From contig JALOAI010000043.1 in NCBI GenBank assembly GCA_023228945.1, forward strand, positions 1 through 22,095: a stretch of DNA of 22,095 nt. Reading direction: 5' to 3'. Both the position numbers and the translations under genes were made by a program. Below the pieces are notes generated by a model. It worked only from the letters and a program-made list of their open reading frames with translations. It did not search any database and was not told the DNA's origin. This document shows positions 13,323-21,325 of this stretch, piece by piece (position 1 is the stretch's first letter; each line of letters starts with the position of its first letter). The stretch comes from Pigmentiphaga sp. Lineage in GTDB: Bacteria; Pseudomonadota; Gammaproteobacteria; Burkholderiales; Burkholderiaceae_B.

Positions 13323-15707
13323 ATGGCCCGAACTCCTGCCGCAACCTCGCGATCGTCGCGCAACACGCGTAATTCGAACTCCGCCATGCCCACGGTGCTG
13401 CCTTCCCGCCTCTCGGCGTTGCTGCGCGAGGCGCGCTGGCTGGTGTTTGCCGCCCTCGCGGCCTGGCTGGCGCTGGTGCTGGCCAGCTACCATCCCCAGG
13501 ATCCGGGCTGGTCGCACGCCACCTTCAGCGATACGGTATTCAACCATGGCGGCCGCCTGGGCGCCTGGATGGCCGACATGCTGCTGTATCTGTTCGGCGT
13601 CTCGGCCTGGTGGTGGGTGGTGCTGCTGCTGCATCGCGTCAAGGCGGGTTACCAGCGCCTGGCCGAGTTGCTGCGCCATCCGGGCGAGCCCGAGGTGCTG
13701 CCAAGGGTGCACTGGGAGCAGGCGGTGGGCTTCGGCCTCTTGTTGCTCGGCTCCATGGGGCTCGAAGCCTTGCGCCTGGGTTCCTGGGTGCAGCCCCTGC
13801 CGGCGGGCAGCGGCGGTGTGATCGGGCAATCCATCGCTCACTTCGGCGCCACGACGCTGGGCTATAGCGGCGGCACGCTGGTGCTGGTGGTGATGCTGCT
13901 GGTGGGCCTGAGCCTGTTCTTCGGCTTTTCCTGGCTGACGGTTTCGGAGTGGGTCGGCCGCCAGCTCGAACGTCTTTACGTCCAAGGCCAGCAGGCCCTC
14001 GATGCCTGGCGCGATCGCCGCGCCGGCCAGCGCGCGCAGGCCGAACGCGAGCAGCACGTGGTGGTGCAGCAAGAACGCTTCGCGCACGAGGTTCCGGTGC
14101 GCATCGAACCCGGGTTGGCCGAAGTGCCGCAATCCAAGCGCCAGCAAAAAGAACGTAGCAAGGCCGAGCAGCGCCAGCGCCAAACCGAGCTGTTCGCCGC
14201 CCCGGTGGTAACCGACGGCAGTCTGCCGTCGCTCTCGCTGCTGGATCCGGCGCCGGCGGTCACCGAGTCGATCCCGGCCGAAACCCTGGAGTTCACCTCC
14301 CGCCTGATCGAGAAAAAACTCGCCGACTTCGGCGTGGAAGTCCTCGTGGTGGCGGCTCAGCCCGGCCCGGTGATCACGCGCTACGAGATCGAGCCGGCCA
14401 CCGGCGTGAAAGGCAGCCAGGTGGTCAACCTCGCCAAGGATCTCGCGCGGGCGCTCAGCCTGGTCAGCATCCGCGTGGTCGAAACCATCCCGGGCAAAAA
14501 CCTGATGGGGCTGGAGTTGCCCAATCCGCGCCGGCAGATGGTGCGTCTCACCGAAATCCTCGGCTCGCAAACCTACCACGCCAGCCAGTCGATGCTTACC
14601 ATGGCGCTGGGCAAAGACATCGCCGGCAACGCCGTGGTGGCCGACCTCGCCAAAATGCCGCACCTGCTGGTGGCCGGCACCACCGGCTCGGGCAAATCGG
14701 TGGGGATCAACGCCATGATCCTCTCCTTGCTGTACAAGGCCGACGCCAAGCACGTGCGGCTGATCCTGATCGATCCCAAGATGCTCGAAATGAGCGTCTA
14801 CGAGGGCATTCCCCATCTCCTCGCGCCGGTCGTCACCGACATGCGCCAGGCGGCCAACGCACTCAACTGGTGCGTGGCCGAGATGGAAAAGCGCTATAAG
14901 CTGATGAGCAAGCTCGGCGTGCGCAACCTGGCCGGCTACAACGCCAAGATCGCCGACGCCGCCAAGCGCGAAGAGCCCATTCCCAACCCCTTTTCGCTCA
15001 CGCCCGACGAACCCGAGCCCCTGGGCCACCTGCCCATGATCGTGGTGGTGATCGACGAACTCGCCGACCTGATGATGGTCGTCGGCAAAAAGATCGAAGA
15101 GCTCATCGCTCGCCTGGCCCAAAAGGCGAGGGCGGCCGGCATCCATCTCATCCTGGCCACGCAGAGGCCCAGCGTGGACGTGATCACCGGCCTGATCAAG
15201 GCCAACATCCCCACCCGCATCGCTTTCCAGGTGTCGTCCAAGGTCGACTCCCGCACCATCCTCGACCAAATGGGCGCCGAAGCGCTGCTAGGCCAGGGCG
15301 ATATGCTGTACATGCCACCGGGTACGGGCCTGCCGCACCGCGTGCATGGCGCCTTCGTGTCCGACGATGAAGTCCACCGCGTGGTCGAAGAACTCAAGGC
15401 CCACGGCGAAGCCGACTACATCGACGGCATCCTCGATGGCGGCGAGGGCGAAACCGGCGACGGCGTGGGTTCGGTTACCGGCTTTGCCGATGCCGAATCG
15501 GATCCTTTGTACGATCAGGCGGTCGAAGTGGTGCTCAAGCAACGCCGCGCTTCCATCTCGCTCGTCCAGCGCCACTTGCGCATCGGCTACAACCGCGCCG
15601 CGCGCCTGCTCGAACAAATGGAGCATTCGGGCCTCGTGTCCGCCATGCAAAGCAATGGCAACCGCGAGATCCTGGCCCCCAACAACCGCGACGATAATCA
15701 GGACTAG
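13323..15707 (+). CDS. ftsK: DNA translocase FtsK
   Basis: This 794-aa protein pumps DNA at the division septum and activates XerCD recombination at dif. There are about four N-terminal membrane segments (within ~38-205), a rather short Gln/Arg/Glu-rich linker (~210-290), and the RecA-like motor. Walker A is GTTGSGKS at 452-459 and Walker B is VVIDELAD with Asp578-Glu579. The winged-helix gamma domain (about 725-790, RRASISLVQRHLRIGYNRAARLLEQME) reads KOPS. Length is that of the SpoIIIE/short FtsK type usual in beta-proteobacteria. The start at 13323 is nearly on the predicted transcription start, and a second ATG at 13386 is possible. lolA follows 27 bases after the stop. Confidence 0.96.
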   Translation: MARTPAATSRSSRNTRNSNSAMPTVLPSRLSALLREARWLVFAALAAWLALVLASYHPQDPGWSHATFSDTVFNHGGRLGAWMADMLLYLFGVSAWWWVVLLLHRVKAGYQRLAELLRHPGEPEVLPRVHWEQAVGFGLLLLGSMGLEALRLGSWVQPLPAGSGGVIGQSIAHFGATTLGYSGGTLVLVVMLLVGLSLFFGFSWLTVSEWVGRQLERLYVQGQQALDAWRDRRAGQRAQAEREQHVVVQQERFAHEVPVRIEPGLAEVPQSKRQQKERSKAEQRQRQTELFAAPVVTDGSLPSLSLLDPAPAVTESIPAETLEFTSRLIEKKLADFGVEVLVVAAQPGPVITRYEIEPATGVKGSQVVNLAKDLARALSLVSIRVVETIPGKNLMGLELPNPRRQMVRLTEILGSQTYHASQSMLTMALGKDIAGNAVVADLAKMPHLLVAGTTGSGKSVGINAMILSLLYKADAKHVRLILIDPKMLEMSVYEGIPHLLAPVVTDMRQAANALNWCVAEMEKRYKLMSKLGVRNLAGYNAKIADAAKREEPIPNPFSLTPDEPEPLGHLPMIVVVIDELADLMMVVGKKIEELIARLAQKARAAGIHLILATQRPSVDVITGLIKANIPTRIAFQVSSKVDSRTILDQMGAEALLGQGDMLYMPPGTGLPHRVHGAFVSDDEVHRVVEELKAHGEADYIDGILDGGEGETGDGVGSVTGFADAESDPLYDQAVEVVLKQRRASISLVQRHLRIGYNRAARLLEQMEHSGLVSAMQSNGNREILAPNNRDDNQD

Positions 15708-15734
15708 CGTACCCAGGTGCGCGGGTCCGGGAGC

Positions 15735-16445
15735 ATGTTCGTGAAATCCGTGTTTTCCTTCAACCGCGCGGCCCAGGCCGGCGCGGCGCGCCCGGGTCGG
15801 CGGCGCTGGCTGGCCGGCCTGGCGATCGTGGTGGCGGGCTTTGCCGGCGCCGCCCTGGCGCCGCCAGTGGCGCTGGCCGCAGAATCCGCCGAGGCGCAAC
15901 TGCAATCCTTCGTGCGCGACGTGCGCGGCGCCACCGGGCGCTTCGAGCAGACCACTTTCAATCCCCAGGGGCAGATGACGCAGCAGCAGAGCGGCGAGTT
16001 CGCCTTCGCCAGGCCCGGCCGCTTTCGCTGGGATGTGCAACAGCCGTTCGAGCAATTGATCGTTTCCGACGGACAGCAAGTGGTGCAGTTCGACCCCGAT
16101 CTGGCCCAGGCCACCATCCGGCCCGTGAGCGCGGCCGTGGGCAATGCGCCGGCCCAGGTGCTGTTTGGCGACGGCGACATCGACGCCGCGTTCCGCCTGG
16201 AACCGCGCCCCGAGGCCGGCGACCTGGCCTGGCTGCGTGCCGTGCCCCGTTCGGCGGAAGCCGGCTTCGCCCACCTCGATATCGGCCTGGCCGATGGCCT
16301 GCCGCGCCGCGTGGACATCCTCGACGCCTTTGGCCAAACCACCCGCATCGAATTCGTCACCTTGGTGCCGGGCGGGCAGGCGCCGGCGGAGGCCTTCGTT
16401 TTTGAACCGCCCGAGGGGGTGGATGTGGTACGCATGTCACCATGA
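15735..16445 (+). CDS. lolA: Outer membrane lipoprotein carrier protein LolA
   Basis: This 236-aa periplasmic chaperone carries lipoproteins from LolCDE to LolB. The N-terminus has RRR at 22-24, a hydrophobic core 25-42 and a likely cleavage in VALAAES near residue 48. The mature protein opens AEAQLQSFVRDVRGATGRFEQ, as in LolA, and continues with GEFAFARPGRFRWDVQQPFEQLIVSDG, the core of the hydrophobic barrel. The start at 15735 is preferred for the spaced GGGAG; a GTG at 15717 and another at 15741 are alternatives, and the leader region is long for a signal peptide. Its stop overlaps the rarA start as ATGA, so the genes are translationally coupled. Confidence 0.93.
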   Translation: MFVKSVFSFNRAAQAGAARPGRRRWLAGLAIVVAGFAGAALAPPVALAAESAEAQLQSFVRDVRGATGRFEQTTFNPQGQMTQQQSGEFAFARPGRFRWDVQQPFEQLIVSDGQQVVQFDPDLAQATIRPVSAAVGNAPAQVLFGDGDIDAAFRLEPRPEAGDLAWLRAVPRSAEAGFAHLDIGLADGLPRRVDILDAFGQTTRIEFVTLVPGGQAPAEAFVFEPPEGVDVVRMSP

Positions 16446-17749
16446 AAGATCTGTTCGCCGCCGATCCCGTGGCGCAGCCCCTGGCCGAGCGCCTGCGCCC
16501 GCGCACGCTGGACGACGTGATCGGACAATCCCACCTGCTCGGGCCAGGCAAGCCGCTGCGGCTGGCCTTCACCTCGGGCAAGCCGCACTCGATGATTCTG
16601 TGGGGCCCGCCGGGGGTGGGCAAGACCACGCTCGCCCGGCTCACCGCGCAAGCCTTCGATTGCGAGTTCATCGCACTCTCCGCCGTGTTCTCGGGCGTCA
16701 AGGACATCCGCGCCGCGATCGAGCAGGCCGAGCATCACCTGCAGCGCGGCCGGCCCACCATCCTGTTCGTCGACGAAATCCATCGCTTCAACAAGGCCCA
16801 GCAAGACGCGCTGCTGCCGTACGCCGAATCGGGCCTGGTCACCTTCATTGGCGCCACCACCGAAAACCCTTCCTTCGAGGTCAACTCGGCGCTGTTGTCG
16901 CGCGCACAAGTCTATGTGCTGCGTTCCCTCGATGAAGCGGAACTGCGGCAATTATTTGAACGTGCCCGGCGCGAAGCACTGGGCGACCTGGCATTCGACG
17001 ATGACGCCGTGGCGGTGCTGGCGGGTTATGCCGATGGCGACGCCCGCCGCTTCCTCAATTTGCTGGAGCAATGCGTCACCGCGGCCCGAACGGCGGGCGT
17101 CGAGCAGGTCGATACGGCGTTCCTCGAGAGCGCCCTCAGCCAGCAGTTGCGCCGCTTCGACAAAGGCGGCGATCATTTCTACGACCAGATCTCGGCCCTG
17201 CACAAGGCGGTGCGCGGCTCGCATCCGGATGCCGCCCTGTACTGGTTCACCCGCATGCTCGACGGCGGCGCCGACCCCCGCTATCTCTCCCGGCGCATTG
17301 TGCGCATGTCCTGGGAAGACATCGGCCTGGCCGACCCGCGCGCCCTGCAACTGGCCAACGATGCCGCCGCCACATTCGAGCGCCTCGGTTCCCCGGAAGG
17401 CGAACTGGCTCTGGCGCAGGCGGTGATCTACCTGGCGGTGGCGGCCAAAAGCAACGCCGGCTACATGGCCTACAACCAGGCCCGCGCCTTCGTGAAGCAG
17501 GACAAAAGCCGCGAGGTGCCGGTGCACCTGCGCAATGCGCCCACCAAACTCATGAAAGAACTGGGTTATGGGCACGAGTACCGCTATGCCCACGACGAAC
17601 CCCATGGCTATGCGGCAGGCGAAACCTATCTGCCCGACGGCATGCAGGAGCCCGGGTGGTATCGACCGGTGGATCGGGGGCTGGAAATCAAGATCGGGGA
17701 AAAATTGGCGTTGCTGCGGAAGTGGGACGAAGAAGCGGGGGAGGGATAA
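16442..17749 (+). CDS. rarA: Replication-associated recombination protein A (AAA+ ATPase)
   Basis: This 435-aa protein is of the RarA/MgsA/WRNIP1 family and acts on stalled replication forks. Walker A GPPGVGKT is at 55-62 and Walker B LFVDEIHRF has Asp111-Glu112. Sensor 1 is IGATTENPSFEVN, and the C-terminal tetramerisation part is QISALHKAVRGSHPDAALYWFTRMLDGG followed by the RarA-typical VPVHLRNAPTKLMKELGYGHEYRY. It is full length. The start overlaps the lolA stop. In Bordetella-type genomes the ftsK-lolA-rarA block is usually followed by serS; here a terminator and then an arginine/ornithine gene pair follow instead. Confidence 0.97.
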   Translation: MKDLFAADPVAQPLAERLRPRTLDDVIGQSHLLGPGKPLRLAFTSGKPHSMILWGPPGVGKTTLARLTAQAFDCEFIALSAVFSGVKDIRAAIEQAEHHLQRGRPTILFVDEIHRFNKAQQDALLPYAESGLVTFIGATTENPSFEVNSALLSRAQVYVLRSLDEAELRQLFERARREALGDLAFDDDAVAVLAGYADGDARRFLNLLEQCVTAARTAGVEQVDTAFLESALSQQLRRFDKGGDHFYDQISALHKAVRGSHPDAALYWFTRMLDGGADPRYLSRRIVRMSWEDIGLADPRALQLANDAAATFERLGSPEGELALAQAVIYLAVAAKSNAGYMAYNQARAFVKQDKSREVPVHLRNAPTKLMKELGYGHEYRYAHDEPHGYAAGETYLPDGMQEPGWYRPVDRGLEIKIGEKLALLRKWDEEAGEG

Positions 17750-17819
17750 GGGTGGCGCCCACGCCGAGGATGCCCGTGTTGCGGGCGGTATCGGCGCCGC
17801 CTGGTGCGTGCTCGCACGG

Positions 17820-17846
17820 CCGGCTGCCGTGTAAAGCCGGGTTTTT
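17820..17846 (+). terminator. Rho-independent terminator after rarA
   Basis: CCGGCT at 17820-17825 pairs with AGCCGG at 17835-17840 and is followed by G and TTTTT. It closes the ftsK-lolA-rarA unit. Between it and 18019 no gene or clear promoter is seen. Confidence 0.65.
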
Positions 17847-18019
17847 CAGCGACATTGCCAACGCTCGCCGGTCAGGTGCCTGTCACTCGCAGCCTGGTTC
17901 ACCTTTCGGCTAACATGCGATTAGGATGCGTCAGGCACAGACCAGACTGCGGGGATTGCGCGGTGTCCGGGTTATCCCTCGGGACGAGGTCCGGCGAGGG
18001 CGTGTTCGCAGGAGGGCTT

Positions 18020-18886
18020 GTGAGCGCAAACCCGAGTATTTTGCTGGTCGAGCCGGATTATTTCGACGTCAGCTATCGCATCAATCCTTGGATGCAACCC
18101 GAACTCTGGGCGCGCGATCCGGCCGCCTTCCGGGATGCCGCAAAGCAGGCGTTCGATCGCTTGTGCGCGGCTTTGCACGGCGTCGGCTGCGAATTGATCG
18201 TCGCGCCGGACGTGCCGGGCTTGCCCGATATGGTGTTTCCCGCCAATGCCGCCGTCGTGCTGGACGGCAAAGCCTTGATGGCGCGCTTCCGGCATGTACA
18301 GCGGCAAGGCGAGGAGGCGCCGCTGCGCGAATTATTCCTCGGCCTGCAACGCAGCGGGCACATCGATGAGATCGCCACGCTGCCGGCCGGCTGCTACCAG
18401 GAGGGCGCGGGCGACTGCATTTGGGATGCGACCCGGCAATGTTTCTGGGCTGCTTATGGGCCGCGTTCGAGCCGGCAGGCTATCGGGCTGATCGAAAGCC
18501 ACTTCGGCCAGGAAGTCATCGCCCTGGAGTTGGCCACCGAGCGCAGCTACCACTTGGATGTTTGCTTCAGCCCCTTGTCGGGCGGCGAAGTCCTGTATTA
18601 CCCGCCGGCCTTGACGCCGGCTTCGCTCGAACACCTGCGGCGCCGCGTGCCCGCCGAAAGCTTGATCGAGGCGACGGCGGACGATCTCGCGCATTTCAGC
18701 GTGAATGCCGTCAACGTGGGGGATGCTCTGGTGCTGGCACGCTCCACCGCTGCGTTGCGCGGTCAACTGTCGCGACGCGGCTATCGCCTGCACGAGTTGG
18801 ACCTTCAACCCTTCATGCTTTCGGGGGGTGGGGCGTTTTGCATGACGCTGCGCCTGGACCGCACAAGCACACCGCGAGGGCCATGA
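18020..18886 (+). CDS. Arginine dihydrolase/deiminase-like guanidine-modifying hydrolase (ArgZ/AgrE N-domain type)
   Basis: This 288-aa enzyme belongs to the amidinotransferase/DDAH/arginine deiminase superfamily. The probable triad is Glu128 (in QEGAGDC), His178 (in SYHLDVCFSPLSGG) and Cys274 (in SGGGAFCMTLRL); other superfamily positions are Asp70 and Asn76 in PDMVFPANAA. The opening EPDYFDVSYRINPWM and RHVQRQGEEAPL closely resemble, from memory, the N-terminal domain of cyanobacterial ArgZ/AgrE, which hydrolyses arginine to ornithine, ammonia and CO2. Dimethylargininase or arginine deiminase activity is the alternative. The GTG start at 18020 has GGAGGG 3 bases upstream; the open frame upstream is not protein-like. 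The stop overlaps a possible ATG of the next gene, and the pair is an operon. Confidence 0.85.
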   Translation: MSANPSILLVEPDYFDVSYRINPWMQPELWARDPAAFRDAAKQAFDRLCAALHGVGCELIVAPDVPGLPDMVFPANAAVVLDGKALMARFRHVQRQGEEAPLRELFLGLQRSGHIDEIATLPAGCYQEGAGDCIWDATRQCFWAAYGPRSSRQAIGLIESHFGQEVIALELATERSYHLDVCFSPLSGGEVLYYPPALTPASLEHLRRRVPAESLIEATADDLAHFSVNAVNVGDALVLARSTAALRGQLSRRGYRLHELDLQPFMLSGGGAFCMTLRLDRTSTPRGP

Positions 18887-18915
18887 CCGGCTTACGATAC
18901 TCAGGAGGAGCGAGT

Positions 18916-19938
18916 ATGCAAACCCGATATATAGGCAGCGCCGCACTGGGCCGCATGGTTCGGCGGCGTGGTATCCCGGAATTTCTGCGGGGCCTGGCCG
19001 GTTATATCCGCGACGATTACCTGCGTTGGGACGCTTTCGAGAAAACGCCGCGGCTCGCCAGCCATACGCCGAGCGGAGTCATCGAGCTGATGCCGGCCAC
19101 CGACGGCCGCCTGTACGCGTTCAAGTATGTCAACGGCCACCCGGGCAATGCGGCGCTGGGCTTGCCCACCGTCATGGCTTTTGGTGTCCTCGCGGACGTT
19201 GCCACGGGCTACCCCTTGTTGTTGAGCGAAATGACCCTGTTGACGGCGTTGCGCACCGCCGCGACGTCGGCCTTGGCGGCAAGCGCCATGGTGCGCGCCG
19301 GCGCTCGCACCATGGCCTTAATCGGTAACGGTGCGCAAAGCGAGTTTCAGGTATTGGCGTTTCATGCCATGCTGGGGGTAGACCAGATCCGCGCCTACGA
19401 TGTGGATGTTCGCGCCACGCACCGATTGATCGCCAATCTGGCCGGGGTGGCGGGCTTGCGGGTGCTGCCGGCCGCTTCCGTCGAAGACGCGGTGCGCGGG
19501 GCCGATATCCTCACGACTGCAACCGCGGACAAACGGCGCGCGGCTGTGCTGGTACGGCAACAAGTGCCCACCGGCGCACACATCAACGCGATCGGCGGCG
19601 ATTGTCCGGGCAAGACCGAACTCGACCCCGACGTGTTGCGCGACGCACGCATCATTGTCGAGTTCGAGCCCCAGACCCGCGTGGAGGGCGAGATCCAGCA
19701 ACTTGCGCCCGACGTCCCTGTCGCGGCATTGAGCGACGTGCTGGCGCAGCGCGCGTCGGGGCGTGGCTCGGATGCGGAAATTACCATTTTCGATTCGGTG
19801 GGTTTCGCGCTGGAAGACTATTCCGCCTTGCGCTACATCGCCGATCTGGATCGCGCGGAGCCCGAGAGCCGCGAGCTGGATCTCGTGCCGGAGTTACGCG
19901 ATCCGCGCAATCTCTATGCGGCGCTGGGCGTGGGCTGA
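18916..19938 (+). CDS. Ornithine cyclodeaminase
   Basis: This 340-aa NAD-dependent enzyme converts ornithine to proline and ammonia in one step. It lines up along its length with Pseudomonas putida OCD as I remember it. Expected site residues are present: Arg46, Glu57, Lys70, Arg113, and Asp229 in GGDCPGKTEL, the catalytic aspartate. The NAD loop is ALIGNGAQSEFQ at 134-145. The intact GGDCPGKTEL separates true OCD from the alanine-dehydrogenase and opine-type relatives. The start at 18916 has AGGAGGAG 5-6 bases upstream; an ATG at 18883 overlapping the previous stop would add 11 residues. It follows the dihydrolase-like gene and would consume its product ornithine. Confidence 0.95.
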   Translation: MQTRYIGSAALGRMVRRRGIPEFLRGLAGYIRDDYLRWDAFEKTPRLASHTPSGVIELMPATDGRLYAFKYVNGHPGNAALGLPTVMAFGVLADVATGYPLLLSEMTLLTALRTAATSALAASAMVRAGARTMALIGNGAQSEFQVLAFHAMLGVDQIRAYDVDVRATHRLIANLAGVAGLRVLPAASVEDAVRGADILTTATADKRRAAVLVRQQVPTGAHINAIGGDCPGKTELDPDVLRDARIIVEFEPQTRVEGEIQQLAPDVPVAALSDVLAQRASGRGSDAEITIFDSVGFALEDYSALRYIADLDRAEPESRELDLVPELRDPRNLYAALGVG

Positions 19939-20152
19939 GGGGCGGGGCCTCGCTCTGCCGTGGCTCGCGGCGCGGCCAGAACACGCTTTGATCGGCCTTC
20001 GGCAGCGTAAGGTCTCCGCGATCGCCACCGGTAGCGGATCTGGCCGAGCCGAGCCCTTCATCCCCATAAGGCCCAACAAAAAAGCCACCTGGAGGGGGAC
20101 TGTCCGATAGGAAACACGGGCCGGATAGCAGCTTGGCAAAGCTTCACGGTTG

Positions 20153-20473
20153 TCATCGGTCATCTCCCCAGCCGAAGAATCCGCCGCTGTCATCCCCATC
20201 GTCTTCATCGTCCTCGACCTCAGGGGCTGCGTCATCGAATCCATCGTTGCCGCGATCCTGGGACATGAGGGGGTAGCTGAGTGCGGCCGACAAGCCGTGA
20301 AGATCCGGGGCTTTTGCTTCGGAGACTGCCGCCTTGATACTCTCGAAGCGCTTTGCCCACGGCTTGGCTGGTACGTTTGCCGCGCTCTCGGTCGCACCAA
20401 CAGACTGGTGAGAGGGGCTTCCCAGCCCGAGCTTCGCGAACGGCCGAGTGCTGGCTGTCATCGGGTCAGCCAA
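20153..20473 (-). CDS. Small hypothetical protein with acidic C-terminal tail
   Basis: This 106-aa protein is not recognised. The middle is a basic helix-prone part (AKPWAKRFESIKAAVSEAKA) and the last ~28 residues are highly acidic (EVEDDEDDGDD), ending GGFFGWGDDR. A Phe/Trp-containing acidic tip recalls the protein-binding tails of SSB-like proteins, but no OB fold is present. No membrane segment is seen. The TTG start at 20473 is chosen because GAGGA lies 5 bases before it; ATG at 20461 would give 102 aa. It sits among mobile-DNA remnants, so an accessory or conjugation-related role is possible but unproven. It could also be the tail of a larger gene lost by rearrangement. Confidence 0.5.
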   Translation of the reverse strand: MADPMTASTRPFAKLGLGSPSHQSVGATESAANVPAKPWAKRFESIKAAVSEAKAPDLHGLSAALSYPLMSQDRGNDGFDDAAPEVEDDEDDGDDSGGFFGWGDDR

Positions 20474-20507
20474 TAATCCTCAATTGGGAAAACTGAATGA
20501 CCCTTGA

Positions 20508-20717
20508 CAATTCGAGCGAGATCTGCTAATCGAGCGAACCCAGGCCGGCCTCGCCCGGGCCAAGGCGGAGGGCAAGCGGTTGGGCCGCCGTCCGGCGCTT
20601 GCCACGGAGTTGCGGGCCGACATTGCAGCGCGGCTCGCAGCGGGTGACAGCGTGCGTGGGTTGGCGGCACAACACGGCGTCGCTCGCTCTACGATCATGC
20701 GGTTGCGGTCTAGCTGA
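20508..20717 (+). pseudogene. C-terminal fragment of a serine recombinase (resolvase/invertase)
   Basis: The frame encodes QFERDLLIERTQAGLARAKA followed by EGKRLGRRPAL and a helix-turn-helix, AAGDSVRGLAAQHGVARSTI, ending at TGA 20715-20717. This is the junction helix and DNA-binding domain of Tn3-type resolvases and invertases. The in-frame TGA at 20505-20507 and the loss of the family match upstream show that the catalytic N-terminal domain with its serine is missing. The remaining ~69 codons have no start. It is a relic of a transposon or site-specific recombination module. Confidence 0.85.
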
Positions 20718-20761
20718 GCCGGCAGCATCCGCCAGGGGCTCGGCGCGCAGGCGCATGGGCG

Positions 20762-21073
20762 TCAGTCTCGCCCCTTGTGCGCTTCGACGTAGGAGCGAAG
20801 CACGGCATTGATGCGAGTCTGGTAGCGTTTGCCGGTGTGCTTGAAGAAGTCGAGTACGTCGGCATCAATGCGCAGCGTGATTTGTTGCTTTTGCTGCGGC
20901 AGCTTGTCTGCTGCCCGCATCCAGACGGCATCGGGGCGGTAAGGTGCATCGCTCGTGTCGATCTGGTCGTCGGGCATCGCGGCGAGCGCAGCAAGTCGCG
21001 CCTTTTGTTCATCGGTCAAAGGCGGCGGGTTGTTCGGGTCAATCGTTAGCTTCACGGTACTTTTTTTTCTCAT
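20762..21073 (-). CDS. brnA: BrnA antitoxin
   Basis: This 103-aa protein is the antitoxin of type II BrnT/BrnA systems, which neutralises the RelE-like ribonuclease BrnT and represses the shared promoter. The family pattern is complete: STVKLTIDPNNPPPLTDEQK (5-24), LAALAAMPDDQIDTSDAP, then the ribbon-helix-helix QQITLRIDADVLDFFKHTGKR at about 62-82 and YQTRINAVLRSYV. The start at 21073 has GGAGGG 9 bases upstream. Codons 2-5 contain a run of eight A. Its frame is open upstream into the frameshifted brnT, so translation from the brnT start would yield a 184-aa BrnT'-BrnA fusion. Confidence 0.93.
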   Translation of the reverse strand: MRKKSTVKLTIDPNNPPPLTDEQKARLAALAAMPDDQIDTSDAPYRPDAVWMRAADKLPQQKQQITLRIDADVLDFFKHTGKRYQTRINAVLRSYVEAHKGRD

Positions 21074-21316
21074 GAGAAAGTGCCCTCCGTGCGGAAATGT
21101 GCGGATGGAGTCTTCATGCCGAACGGTGTAGACCACGTACAGAACCGCTGCATACACCTGTCCGATAGTGGCCCAGCGGTCCTCACCGTAGTCCTCGCGC
21201 CCGTCGTAGGCCTCAAGGCGGCCACCATCGAGGAAGACTCGCGCAGCATCTTCAAAGGCAACGCCGTGCTTTCGCAAATTCAATGCCGCTTTGGCGGCGT
21301 CCCATTCAAATTCCAT
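21039..21316 (-). pseudogene. brnT: BrnT toxin gene with one-base frameshift
   Basis: The first 72 codons are a good BrnT (MEFEWDAAKAALNLRKHGVA through VLYVVYTVRHEDSIR). After that the frame reads TFPHGGHFL and runs into brnA. Shifting frame as if one base were missing between 21098 and 21101 restores the conserved BrnT end: IISARRALSHEKKKYREAND and a stop at 21039-21041. The repaired protein would be about 92 aa, the normal size, overlapping brnA by 35 bases as usual for this family. The toxin is thus probably inactive, unless the deletion is a sequencing error or frameshifting occurs. The short leader and the operator lie upstream. Confidence 0.88.
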
Positions 21317-21325
21317 CGTTTATTC

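Noticed and set aside
13284..15269. Very long open frame antisense to ftsK
   Set aside because: It mirrors ftsK codons in a GC-rich genome, is rich in His, Gly and Asp with no family pattern, and ftsK is certain on the other strand.
17876..17938. GTGCCTG ... CAGGCAC inverted repeat before the arginine/ornithine pair
   Set aside because: 7-bp arms 49 bases apart are expected by chance in GC-rich DNA, and no promoter could be placed with it.
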